Positions 56,614-64,000 of a stretch of DNA of 64,000 bases are shown one piece after another (the first letter of the stretch is position 1; every line of letters starts with the position of its first letter). Made by a program: the position numbers and the translations under genes. The stretch comes from Halorussus limi. GTDB taxonomy: Archaea; Halobacteriota; Halobacteria; Halobacteriales; Haladaptataceae. The stretch is from contig NZ_CP096659.1 in NCBI RefSeq assembly GCF_023238205.1, positions 1,488,001 to 1,552,000 of the forward strand, in the 5' to 3' direction. The notes below the pieces were generated by a model. The model did no database searches. It had not been told where the DNA came from and saw only the letters and a list, made by a program, of their open reading frames with translations.

Positions 56614-57516
56614 ATGGCAGACGACCCACTGCGTCCGTCCGAGAACGACAAGCAGGACGCCGACCAGTCCGCCGACTCGCCGACCGACGCCCGCGAGGAG
56701 ACCGAACCGGTCGGCGATGCAGTCGCCGAGACGAACGAAGATGTCGCCGAGTCAGACGGCGCGACCGAGGCCGACGACGCCACCGACGAACGCGACGCTG
56801 CCGAGATAGACGCTACGACTGAGGAAGGCGACGCCACCGACGACGGAGATATCGCCGACGCAGACGCTACGACTGAGGAAGACGACGCCACCGGGGAAGA
56901 CCCCGAGAGCGAAGCGGGCGCTCCGACCGACGAAAACCCCGGCGAAGACGCCGACGTTCCGTCGGACGTGCGCAAGTACGAGCGATTCAAGAAGGTGGAC
57001 GGCGCGCAGTACGACCGAGTCAACGAGTTCCTGCGCGACCGGACCTACATCACGGCCCGCGAGTGGGCCATCGCCCGACTCTGCGCCGACTTCCGGACCG
57101 AGACCGGGGTCGAGATGACCAAAATCGGCGAGAACCTCCCCGAACTCGTCCCGTTCATGACCGACACCTACACCCCGCAGGCGGTCAATCAGGCCCGGTC
57201 GTCGTTCGAGGGGAAGGTCCGGCAGGCGGGCGCGACGTTCCTCTACGGCGCGATGTCGGGGTTCTTCACCGCCGAGGAGTTAGACGACATGATGTACGAG
57301 GTGACTGAGGTCGCCAAGTTCCTGCTCGAAGTCGAGGGCGTCGACCTCGCGGTCGAGGAGGAGTTGGAGGCCGAAGACCGCATCTCGGGCGTCATGCGCG
57401 AGGTCCGGTCGGCCAGCGAGGAGTTGCGCCACGACGAACTGGAGTGTCCCCACTGCGGCCACGAGATGGAGGCCTCGGAGGCCGACACGGTCGACACCGC
57501 GGAAGGCGACGACTGA
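56614..57516 (+). CDS. DUF5806-type haloarchaeal protein with acidic repeat tail
   Basis: 300 residues. The first 110 are an extremely acidic, Ala/Thr/Asp-rich tail containing two copies of an 18-residue unit (DATTEEGDATDD and DATTEEDDATGE regions). The conserved domain (about 125-275) has KYERFKKVDGAQYDRVNEF, TAREWAIARLCADFRTETG and QAVNQARSSFEGKVRQAGATF, which I match by memory to haloarchaeal DUF5806. A lone CPHCGHEM near the end could bind a metal. Function unknown. Confidence 0.8.
   Translation: MADDPLRPSENDKQDADQSADSPTDAREETEPVGDAVAETNEDVAESDGATEADDATDERDAAEIDATTEEGDATDDGDIADADATTEEDDATGEDPESEAGAPTDENPGEDADVPSDVRKYERFKKVDGAQYDRVNEFLRDRTYITAREWAIARLCADFRTETGVEMTKIGENLPELVPFMTDTYTPQAVNQARSSFEGKVRQAGATFLYGAMSGFFTAEELDDMMYEVTEVAKFLLEVEGVDLAVEEELEAEDRISGVMREVRSASEELRHDELECPHCGHEMEASEADTVDTAEGDD
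56808..56893. repeat. 32-bp direct repeat inside the DUF5806-type gene
   Basis: 56808-56839 and 56862-56893 are near-identical (one mismatch) with a period of 54 bases, so 18 residues are duplicated in frame. This lies in the disordered acidic tail. Confidence 0.75.
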
Positions 57517-57538
57517 ACCGAACCCCACCGTCCCCGTA

Positions 57539-58585
57539 CTACTCCTCGTGCTGTTCGCTCCCGGCGACGAAGGGACCGATGAACAGCGTCGATTGGGAGA
57601 CGGTCGCCAGCCGCGAGATGTACGAGATGAGCGTCAGAAACGGGACGAGCGCGGTCGTCGCGGCGATACTGACGAACCAGAGCCGGTTCTCGACGCCGAG
57701 CGTCTGGCCGGGGAAGACGTTGGGGTCGTACATCTGCGAGGCCCAGAAGGCTATCAGAAGCGACGGCAGACCGATGAACAGCAGCGCCCGCGAGAAGTTG
57801 ATGAACTCCGTGCGGATGTAGGTCGTCTTGAGGTAGCCCCGGGCGGTGACGAACAGTTCGAGCGCGTCGACCATCTCCTCGAGCGACTCGGTCTCGTCGT
57901 CGTCCAGTTGCTCGCCGTACTCCTTGCGAATCCGACGCAGTTGCCGTATCTTGTCCGACGTGTCGAAGTCCATGACCGCGGCGACCGCCTCGAAGTCGCC
58001 GAACTTGGTGCCGCGCAGTTCCGCGTTCACGCCCTCGGTGTCCGCGACGAGTCGCCGGGCGACGTCGGTCACGTCGGACTCCAGTTCGGGACCGCCGGTC
58101 ACGTCCGTCTCCAGCGTCTGGGCGCGGTCGTGGAGTGCGGACACGAGGTCGTCCAGAAACTGCCCCGGCGAGAGCGGACTCACGGTGGCTTCGAGCAGGC
58201 CCTCGCTCCGCTGGCGAAGTTCCATCGTGTCCTCCAGTCGCTCTCGCTGGTCGCTCACGGGGCCGAGTCCGGGCGACAGGGCGAGTTGGTTGATGGAGAG
58301 GACGATGGTCGTGACCGAGACGATGGTCTTGAGCAGTTCCACCAGCGCGGTCGCGGGCGAGACGCCCTCGGCGAGGAACTGCCGGACGGACACCGGGCCG
58401 AACGTCCCGACGAGGACGGTCGAACCGAAGGTTCCGGCCGCGAGGACGCCAACGACGAACCAGCGGTTCGCATCGAGGAGAAACCAGCGTTTGAAGTTCA
58501 AGAACGCCTTCCTGATAGGTCCGCGGTCGGGTTGCTCGATGGTATCGGTAATCTCGGTCGGCGAGTCGATGTCCGCGCCAGTCAT
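57539..58585 (-). CDS. Four-helix membrane protein with large cytoplasmic loop
   Basis: 348 residues. Two hydrophobic segments lie at about 42-65 and 80-105, a soluble helical loop of about 160 residues follows, then two more at about 265-290 and 305-330. The loop contains RIRKEYGEQLDDDETESLEEM. Not recognised, though it looks like a conserved haloarchaeal membrane protein. No signal peptide. Confidence 0.7.
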   Translation of the reverse strand: MTGADIDSPTEITDTIEQPDRGPIRKAFLNFKRWFLLDANRWFVVGVLAAGTFGSTVLVGTFGPVSVRQFLAEGVSPATALVELLKTIVSVTTIVLSINQLALSPGLGPVSDQRERLEDTMELRQRSEGLLEATVSPLSPGQFLDDLVSALHDRAQTLETDVTGGPELESDVTDVARRLVADTEGVNAELRGTKFGDFEAVAAVMDFDTSDKIRQLRRIRKEYGEQLDDDETESLEEMVDALELFVTARGYLKTTYIRTEFINFSRALLFIGLPSLLIAFWASQMYDPNVFPGQTLGVENRLWFVSIAATTALVPFLTLISYISRLATVSQSTLFIGPFVAGSEQHEE

Positions 58586-58667
58586 CCGGACGCCAAAATG
58601 GGGCGTCCGGCCGTATTGTTCCGTCGGCCGGAAATCGGCTCTGGCCTCGGTTCCGGCGTCGGCGCTC

Positions 58668-59297
58668 TCAGTTCGACTCGGCCGCTTCGTCGGTCTCGCC
58701 GTCGACCTGGGGCGCGAAGTTCTCGGGGTCCTCGTGGGTGAACTCGACCTGCTCGTTGGTCAGCGTCCGGACGTAGGTCCGCATCTCGCCCGCCTGCTCG
58801 GCGGCCGCGAGCATCCCCCGAGCGTTCTCGGCGTCGTAGTACGCGGGGTAGAGGACCGCGACTTCGGCGTCGGGGTCCTCCATGGCGACCACGAACAGCA
58901 CGAGTCCGTCGGCCATCGCTCGGAACGCCTCGTAACTGTCGAACGAGACCTCGCCCTCCAGCAGCGATTCGAGTTCGGCGAACTCGTCGTCGGGCACCAA
59001 CACGTCGATGCCGAACCGGTCGTCGTCCTCTTCCGGAACGAGCGCGGTCACGTCGCCGGGGTGGAGTTGGAGCGTCTCCCAGCCCTCGGTCTCGTACTCG
59101 TCGGCGGTCGCCTCCATGTCGCCGACGATGTCGTCCCAGAACTCCGCGGCCCGGAGGTGGGTGCCGGGGAGTTCGCCCACCTGCTCGAACGCCGCGGCCG
59201 GGTCCTCTTCGGCGAGTGCTTCGAGGTCCGCTTCGCCGTCCGCGGGTACTCCGGCGTCGTCCCGCAACTCGTCGTGTTCCTCGTCGTCGTCGCTCAT
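58668..59297 (-). CDS. Acidic soluble haloarchaeal protein, uncharacterised
   Basis: 209 residues. A very acidic N-terminus (about 1-35) precedes a mixed alpha/beta domain with AAEFWDDIVGDMEATADEY, LQLHPGDVTALVPEE and VLYPAYYDAENARGM. It looks like a conserved haloarchaeal family without known function. ATG 59297 is preferred over 59510 because the codons between are non-conserved in character. Confidence 0.65.
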   Translation of the reverse strand: MSDDDEEHDELRDDAGVPADGEADLEALAEEDPAAAFEQVGELPGTHLRAAEFWDDIVGDMEATADEYETEGWETLQLHPGDVTALVPEEDDDRFGIDVLVPDDEFAELESLLEGEVSFDSYEAFRAMADGLVLFVVAMEDPDAEVAVLYPAYYDAENARGMLAAAEQAGEMRTYVRTLTNEQVEFTHEDPENFAPQVDGETDEAAESN

Positions 59298-59552
59298 GGT
59301 TTCGAACGCGACGGTACGCGGTAAAAATCTTGGTACTCCGAGACGTGACGCGAGCGGTGATGCGCCCCGACTTCGGCGCTCCGTGAGACGAACACCGAGA
59401 CGACCGGAGCGCTGACTGTCACGGGGAAAGACAGCGAGACTCGCGTCTGTGCCGTGGAATGTGGAGACTCCCGTCTGCGCACGTGGAAATATACGACCGG
59501 AAGGGGTCAACTGAGAGGATTCGCCTGCGGAGGTTCGGTCGAGCGCGGCGGC

Positions 59553-59993
59553 CTACTCGTCCAGTCCCTGCGCGATGTCGGCCAGACTCTCGTCGGGCGA
59601 CTCGGTGGCCTCGTAGAAGGCGCGTTCGCCGGGTTCGCGCAGGCCGTACTTGAACCCCGGTTCGATGACGTCCACGAGGACCGACTGGTCGAACTCGACG
59701 TTCGCGTCCGCCACCCACGCCGAGAGGTGGTTCTCGCCGTCCTCCGGGTTGCGCGCGAGCGTCGGCGACTCGTAGAGGCCCCGAATCTCGCGGCCGTCGC
59801 CGGTCAGCGGAGACTCGATGCGGGCGCGGTACTCGGTGTCGTCGGCGACGATTCGGACGAGTTCGCCGTCGGGGAACGAGTCGGCGGCGTCGGCGGGAAT
59901 CTCGACTTTCGGGCGGTCCAGTCCGCCGCTCCGGACGAGCGTCGCGCGGACGGTCGTGAGCGAGGAGTGGTCGCTGGAGATGCGGTCGGCCAT
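59553..59993 (-). CDS. Uncharacterised conserved haloarchaeal protein (DUF7112-like)
   Basis: 146 residues, no signal or membrane segment. TTVRATLVRSGGLDRPKVEIPADAADSF and DVIEPGFKYGLREPGERAFYEA are strong landmarks that I associate with DUF7112, from memory. ATG 59993 gives the expected MADRISSDHSS start. The upstream T5 tract may be the S6e terminator. Confidence 0.65.
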   Translation of the reverse strand: MADRISSDHSSLTTVRATLVRSGGLDRPKVEIPADAADSFPDGELVRIVADDTEYRARIESPLTGDGREIRGLYESPTLARNPEDGENHLSAWVADANVEFDQSVLVDVIEPGFKYGLREPGERAFYEATESPDESLADIAQGLDE

Positions 59994-60027
59994 AGCGAGT
60001 GCTGAGTGGCGTTTCGAGCGTGAACGC

Positions 60028-60032
60028 AAAAA
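60028..60032 (-). terminator. T5 terminator after rps6e
   Basis: The minus strand reads GTTTTTGC 23 bases after the S6e stop codon. It could also serve as the AT-rich element of the next gene's promoter. Confidence 0.45.
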
Positions 60033-60054
60033 CGGTGCTGGTCGGCGACCGTCG

Positions 60055-60462
60055 TTACTCGTCGTCTTCGTCTTCCTCGCCGCCCTCGCCGAAGAGGTCC
60101 TCGACGGACTCCTCGCCGTACTCGCTGACCTTGACGTTGAGTTGGGCGGTGGCCTCGCTGACTTCGCCGCCGCGGACGGTCACGCGCTTGCGCTCGCCGT
60201 CGCGCGAGGGCTTGTAGCCGACGCCGCCGTCGAGGAGGACCTCCTTGAGGTTCGGGCCAGAGACGTCGCCGCGCATCGGTCGCCCCGCGTCGTCGGAGCC
60301 GCCGGTAATCTCGACCGTGTAGCCGTCGAGACCGACCGCGCCGCCGTCGACCTCCTCGCCGATGGATTTGCCGAGGAATCGGTTCGCGTCCTGTCCGTCC
60401 ACGTCGCGCTGGTAGGTCGCCCCGGAGTCGGGGTCCGCGACGACGACCTGAAAGTCAGCCAT
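60055..60462 (-). CDS. rps6e: 30S ribosomal protein S6e
   Basis: 135 residues, usual archaeal length. [51 protein letters not shown] and [16 protein letters not shown] are the S6e landmarks, followed by an acidic tail (EEDEDDE) characteristic of halophiles. It is a structural protein of the small ribosomal subunit. TATTTTTAGG (minus strand, about 60486-60494) lies 24-32 bases before the ATG. This gene also confirms the archaeal origin. Confidence 0.97.
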   Translation of the reverse strand: MADFQVVVADPDSGATYQRDVDGQDANRFLGKSIGEEVDGGAVGLDGYTVEITGGSDDAGRPMRGDVSGPNLKEVLLDGGVGYKPSRDGERKRVTVRGGEVSEATAQLNVKVSEYGEESVEDLFGEGGEEDEDDE

Positions 60463-60593
60463 ACGGGTGAGAAAGAGGACGTTCCCTAAAAATACGTCGA
60501 AGTGCCACGGGGCGAGGCCGACGGCGGGTCCGAGGCCCGCGACCGTTCGACGCCGGCGAGTGACCTTTTGAGTCCGCGCGGCCTACTCCCGTT

Positions 60594-61274
60594 ATGCGAA
60601 CTCGAACCAAGGCACTACTCGCCGGCGCGGGCGGACTCCTCGCGGCGTGGGCCGGGTGGGGAGCGTACGTCGACCGGACGACCGAGCGCGTGCCCTCGGA
60701 CACCGTCGCGGAGTTCGACGGCGTGGAACTCCGGCGCTACCCGCGACTCGTCCTCGCCGAGACGACCGCTCCCGACGAGGACGCCGCGTTCGACCGACTC
60801 TTCCGGTACATCTCCGGCGAGAACGAGACCGGCGAGGAGGTCTCGATGACCGCGCCCGTGGCGACGAAGGGGACGACGATTTCGACAGCGACCCCGTCCG
60901 ACCGCCCCGCCGGCGAGGCAATCTCGATGACAGCGCCGGTTCGCACGACCCGCGACGAGGGCGAGGTGACGATGGCGTTCTACCTCCCGGCCGACTACGA
61001 CCCCGGCGACGCGCCGATTCCGACGAACCCCGCGGTCCGACTGGCCGTCGAACCGCCCCGGACGATCGCGGTCACGCGGTTCTCGTGGTACGCGAGCGAC
61101 GGCCGCGTCCGGAAACACCGGGAGTCGCTGCTCGATGCGCTCGACGCTCGCGGCATCGAACCCCGGACGCGTCCGACCCTGCTCCAGTACGACGACCCGT
61201 GGACGCCGCCGTTCATGCGCCGGAACGAGGTTGCTGTCGAGGTGGACCACGAGGCGGTCCGCCGCGTCGAGTGA
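60594..61274 (+). CDS. SOUL-family heme-binding-type protein
   Basis: 226 residues with an N-terminal hydrophobic segment (about 5-25), probably a membrane anchor. The SOUL/HEBP domain is clear: VELRRYPRLVLAETT, FRYISGENETGEEVSMTAPVAT, ISMTAPVRT, MAFYLPADYDP and RFSWYASDGRVRKHRESLLDAL. Family members bind heme or tetrapyrroles weakly. CTTTTG at 60565-60570 supports ATG 60594. Confidence 0.88.
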   Translation: MRTRTKALLAGAGGLLAAWAGWGAYVDRTTERVPSDTVAEFDGVELRRYPRLVLAETTAPDEDAAFDRLFRYISGENETGEEVSMTAPVATKGTTISTATPSDRPAGEAISMTAPVRTTRDEGEVTMAFYLPADYDPGDAPIPTNPAVRLAVEPPRTIAVTRFSWYASDGRVRKHRESLLDALDARGIEPRTRPTLLQYDDPWTPPFMRRNEVAVEVDHEAVRRVE

Positions 61275-61314
61275 ACTCCGGTAGACGGTGGACCGACGGC
61301 AGACCGACCTTCGC

Positions 61315-62052
61315 TCAGAAACTGTCGAGACTCGCGTTGACCCGATACGCTCGCTCGCCGGAATCGCCGTCCTCGGGCGCGACTTTCCGGACCCACGCGG
61401 TGTAGCTATCTGGCAACTCCTCTAACTCGACGCGAATCTTGAGGACGGTCGCCTCCCGGGCCTTCGCCCGCATGGCCTCGCGCTGACTCCGCTCGAACGA
61501 CCCGTCGCCGGACTTGACCTCGCAGAAGTACTCGGTCAGGACCGGGCGGTCCGGGCCGAGTCGAACCACCGCGCGGCAGTCGGGTTCCCACCGCCGGTCG
61601 GACCGGACCGCCACCGGGTCGGGGTCGGTGTCGAGTTCGACGCGCACCTCGCTGTCCGCGTCGAGGTCGGCGTCCACTCGCGCGAAGTGCGTGAGCAGCG
61701 GCGGGTTCACCTCGGGCGTGCAGACGACGGCCTCGCCCAGCGCGCCGTACTGGTTGGCCTCGGTGTCGAACGTCAGCCCCTCGGTCGGCGACCCGTCGGG
61801 CGTCTGGTGGCGGCGCTGGGGCCACCCGACGAGGTAGCCGTCCACGTCGTCGGGGTCCTGCGGAGCGGCGCGCTGGACCTTGACGGCCGACTCGCCCTCG
61901 GCGGAGAGTTCTCTGGCCCGGCGGTGGGCCTCGGCCTCGGAGGCGAACGCCACGCGGTCGCCCTCGATGGTCGCCAGCCTGCGGGCGGGTTCGTTTGCCT
62001 CCCGCGCGCTCTCCTTGACCGCGACGGTGAACGGTTCGGCGTCGAAGGTCAT
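61315..62052 (-). CDS. PD-(D/E)XK-like conserved protein
   Basis: 245 residues. The C-terminal third has WEPDCRAVVRLGPDRPVLTEYFCEVKSGDGSFERSQREAM in outline: an Asp (PDC), then E-x-K (CEVKSG), then SQREAM, the order of a PD-(D/E)XK nuclease core. The N-terminal part contains an alpha/beta region (RLATIEGDRVAFASEAEAHRRA). No nuclease partner is adjacent. Activity is not proven. ATG 62052 is the natural start. Confidence 0.7.
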   Translation of the reverse strand: MTFDAEPFTVAVKESAREANEPARRLATIEGDRVAFASEAEAHRRARELSAEGESAVKVQRAAPQDPDDVDGYLVGWPQRRHQTPDGSPTEGLTFDTEANQYGALGEAVVCTPEVNPPLLTHFARVDADLDADSEVRVELDTDPDPVAVRSDRRWEPDCRAVVRLGPDRPVLTEYFCEVKSGDGSFERSQREAMRAKAREATVLKIRVELEELPDSYTAWVRKVAPEDGDSGERAYRVNASLDSF

Positions 62053-62167
62053 TACGCGGGTGGTCTCGGGCGCGGTATTTGTATCTGAAGATGCCGACCG
62101 ACCGCGTCGAAGAGACGTATCGCCCCGGTCCGAATACAGCGGACGAACGCTGTCCTGAATCCGTTGG

Positions 62168-62383
62168 TCACTCCTGCTCGTTGGGGTTGAAGAGATAATA
62201 GACGACGGCCATCGTAAGACCCATCGTGACTGCCTGAACTGTCACTAATTCACCGCCGAACAGCGCGCCAACGATAAACACGGCCACAGTGGACGTGAGG
62301 CCAGCGAGAGAAGCGTACTCGACTCGGGATAGGTTCCGCGTCCACTCGTCGAGGCGACGGTACAACTGACTCGTTTTGCTCAT
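62168..62383 (-). CDS. Small two-helix membrane protein
   Basis: 71 residues (MSKTSQLYRRLDEWTRNL start). Two hydrophobic segments (about 28-45 and 48-64), then NPNEQE. A TATA-like GGAAATACAG near 62411 supports the start. Function unknown. Confidence 0.6.
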   Translation of the reverse strand: MSKTSQLYRRLDEWTRNLSRVEYASLAGLTSTVAVFIVGALFGGELVTVQAVTMGLTMAVVYYLFNPNEQE

Positions 62384-62730
62384 ATTTCACGTTGACACGA
62401 CCGACACAACTGTATTTCCACTGAAGATACATCTCTCTCGCGCGGTGGACCGACACGGAAACGCGCCGAGTCGGACTGTCGACATGCATGACTCAACGAC
62501 GAGAGTTCGGTTGCTCGACTCAACTATCACTGGTTGCAGTGGCAGTACGGTCGCGGTTCGCATCAGTCATTGACCGCGAGCGAACGGACGTGAGCGAGCG
62601 GGCCAAGGAATCCCTCGAGGCCTCGCCGAGCGAAGCGAGGGGAGGCTGAGGGGGTGACGCAGTGCTTTTGGTCGAGCTTTTTATCGAACGGGTCGCCGAC
62701 GGCGACCCCGTTCGCAATAAAAAGGTCGCT
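62384..62730. other. 347-base gap with no gene, dispersed-repeat-like sequence and a long hairpin
   Basis: After the promoter of the 71-residue gene, the stretch from about 62570 on has CCGCGAGCGAAC, GTGAGCGAGCGG and CCTCGC/GCGAGG units resembling intergenic sequence often seen in haloarchaeal genomes (impression, not verified). A large imperfect inverted repeat (62678-62723) with TTTTTAT at both ends follows, ending at the aldehyde dehydrogenase terminator. No frame in it looks coding. Confidence 0.5.
62685..62723 (-). terminator. Hairpin plus T tract after the aldehyde dehydrogenase gene
   Basis: The minus strand has TTTTTATT (62723-62716) right after the stop region, then GCGAACGGGGTCGCC pairing with GGCGACCCGTTCG (62701-62714 with 62685-62697, one bulge), then another ATAAAAAG. 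This is a strong terminator-like structure; the T tract alone would suffice in archaea. Confidence 0.55.
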
Positions 62731-63999
62731 TCAGAACGGGTAGTCGCGCTTCTCGGTCTGGGTCGAAATCCACTTCGTCTGGGTGAGTTCGTGGAGAATC
62801 TCCTCGCCGTCGTACCGGCCGATGCCCGAGGCCTTCATGCCGCCGAACGGGATGTTCGGCTCCTCGTTGACCGGTTGGTCGTTGATGTGGACCATGCCCG
62901 CCTCGATGGACTCGGCGATTTCCTTCGCGCGGTCGAGGTCGCCGCCGTGGACCGCGGCCGCCAGACCGTGTTCGGTGTCGTTGGCGAGTTCGACGGCTTC
63001 CTCCTCGTCCGAGAAGGGAATCACGGGTGCCACGGGACCGAAGTGTTCGTTGCAGGCCGCGGCCATGTCGTTGGTCGCGCCCGAGAGGACCGTCGGTTCG
63101 ACGTAGAGGTCGTCGTGGTCGCCGCCCGCTTCGAGGGTCGCGCCCTGCTCGACGGTCTGTTCGACGTATTCGAGAATCTGGTCGCGCTGACTCTCGTCGA
63201 TGACGGGACCGACGACGTTCTCGCGCTCGCGCGGGTCGCCGATGGGCAGGCTTTCGGCGCGTTCGGCCAACTGCTCGACGTACTCGTCGTAGAGCGATTC
63301 GTGAACGAGGTGGCGGTTGATGGAGATGCAGATCTGGCCCTGATGGAGGAACGACCCGAAGACCGCCGAATCGACCGCGGCGTCCACGTCGGCGTCCTCG
63401 GTCACGACGAACGGGTTGTTGCCCCCGAGTTCCATCGCCGGGATGGCGAGGTTCTCGGCGGCCTGCGCCGCGACGTTCCGGCCGACCTCGGTCGACCCGG
63501 TGAACGCCATCACGTCGAGTTCGGGGTGGCCCGCGACGCGGTCGCCGATGTCCGACCCGTGGCCCGTCACGACGTTCAGCACGCCGTCGGGGAGGCCGGC
63601 CTCCTCGAAGATGCGCGCGATGAGCAGGCCGCCCGTGACCGGCGTCGAGGAGGCGGGCTTGAGGACCACCGCGTTGCCCGTGGCCAGCGCGGGCGCGACC
63701 GCCCGCACCGAGAGGTTGAACGGGAAGTTCCACGGCGAGATGACGCCCACGACGCCCTCGGGGACCCGCCGGACCTCGTTTTCCTTGCCGGGAATCATCG
63801 AGTCGGAGGTTTCGACCTCGTCCATCTTCCCGGCCAGACTCTTCGCGTGGTGGCACATCCCCTGTGCGGTCTGCCACTCGGCGAACGCCTTCGCGTTGGC
63901 GCTGCCGGACTCGACCGCCAGCGCCTCCAAGATGTCGTCGCGCCGGTCGTCCAGAGTCTCGATGGCGTCCTCGATTACCGAGACGCGCTCGTCTACTGA
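62731..63999 (-). CDS. NAD(P)-dependent aldehyde dehydrogenase, 5' end outside window
   Basis: The frame is open to the window edge (63999), so the N-terminus is cut. Visible features: ISPWNFPFNLSVRAVAPALATGNAVVLKPAS (nucleotide binding), FTGSTEVGRNVA, AMELGGNNPFVV with the catalytic Glu, and FLHQGQICISINR with the catalytic Cys. It oxidises an aldehyde to the acid; the substrate is unknown. The stop is followed by a hairpin terminator at 62685-62723. Confidence 0.92.
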   Translation of the reverse strand, partial: SVDERVSVIEDAIETLDDRRDDILEALAVESGSANAKAFAEWQTAQGMCHHAKSLAGKMDEVETSDSMIPGKENEVRRVPEGVVGVISPWNFPFNLSVRAVAPALATGNAVVLKPASSTPVTGGLLIARIFEEAGLPDGVLNVVTGHGSDIGDRVAGHPELDVMAFTGSTEVGRNVAAQAAENLAIPAMELGGNNPFVVTEDADVDAAVDSAVFGSFLHQGQICISINRHLVHESLYDEYVEQLAERAESLPIGDPRERENVVGPVIDESQRDQILEYVEQTVEQGATLEAGGDHDDLYVEPTVLSGATNDMAAACNEHFGPVAPVIPFSDEEEAVELANDTEHGLAAAVHGGDLDRAKEIAESIEAGMVHINDQPVNEEPNIPFGGMKASGIGRYDGEEILHELTQTKWISTQTEKRDYPF

Positions 64000-64000
64000 C

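Overview
The window is a chromosomal segment of a haloarchaeon (class Halobacteria). This is shown by the high GC, the strongly acidic proteins, the archaeal ribosomal protein S6e, Tat-type lipoprotein signals, TATA boxes about 25-30 bases ahead of many start codons (leaderless mRNAs), and several protein families known mainly from haloarchaea. The genus cannot be fixed from the sequence alone. There are no rRNA or tRNA genes, no CRISPR array and no complete insertion sequence. About 70 protein genes are packed tightly on both strands, with frequent ATGA stop/start overlaps.

Layout. 1-6 kb: the end of a cation antiporter, a YigZ-like protein, an AI-2E family permease, a PQQ-type sugar dehydrogenase, an HTH-ACT regulator and an unknown 440-residue protein. 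6-9.5 kb: hisB, a 59-residue membrane protein, hisA, a membrane protein, serB and a zinc-ribbon protein. 9.8-17.4 kb: a renalase-like flavoprotein, an HtrA-type exported protease, the methionine pair metX-metY and a GH43 protein. 17.4-22.5 kb: small membrane proteins, an S66 peptidase homologue without its usual serine, an MFS carrier and a class V aminotransferase. 22.5-37.2 kb: a TraB-like protein, ligA, an ABC-2 exporter, a secreted nuclease fused to a lamin-tail domain, uvrC, an SPFH protein, a ClC channel, a Usp and uvrB. The bacterial-type repair genes ligA, uvrC and uvrB lie within 14 kb of each other. 37.3-45.9 kb: a HEAT-repeat protein, a ferritin-like protein, an AT-richer lipoprotein gene, two divergent rhodaneses, a 1093-residue surface beta-helix protein and a PepSY-like protein. 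46-51.3 kb: a second AI-2E permease and a thiamine uptake operon (thiB-thiP-thiQ) with a perfect inverted repeat around its TATA box. 51.3-64 kb: small haloarchaeal proteins, an XPD/DinG-type helicase, two Usp genes around a GNAT acetyltransferase, a DUF5806-type protein, membrane and conserved proteins, rps6e, a SOUL protein, a PD-(D/E)XK-like protein and an aldehyde dehydrogenase cut by the window end.

Functionally the region mixes amino acid biosynthesis (His, Ser, Met), sulfur transfer, thiamine import, DNA repair and envelope proteins. It looks like core chromosome and not a genomic island.

The most unusual signal is a set of GC-rich palindromes that appear to sit in frame inside unrelated protein genes. 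The copies in yigZ and in the helicase share the same two-hairpin architecture and encode a similar arginine/alanine-rich peptide. A related single hairpin lies between genes near 55.5 kb. Other notable items are the S66 protein with glutamine in place of its nucleophile, the thi operator, a 3 x 25 bp tandem repeat, a 19-bp duplication of a gene's 3' end, and a long hairpin-bearing noncoding stretch before the aldehyde dehydrogenase terminator.
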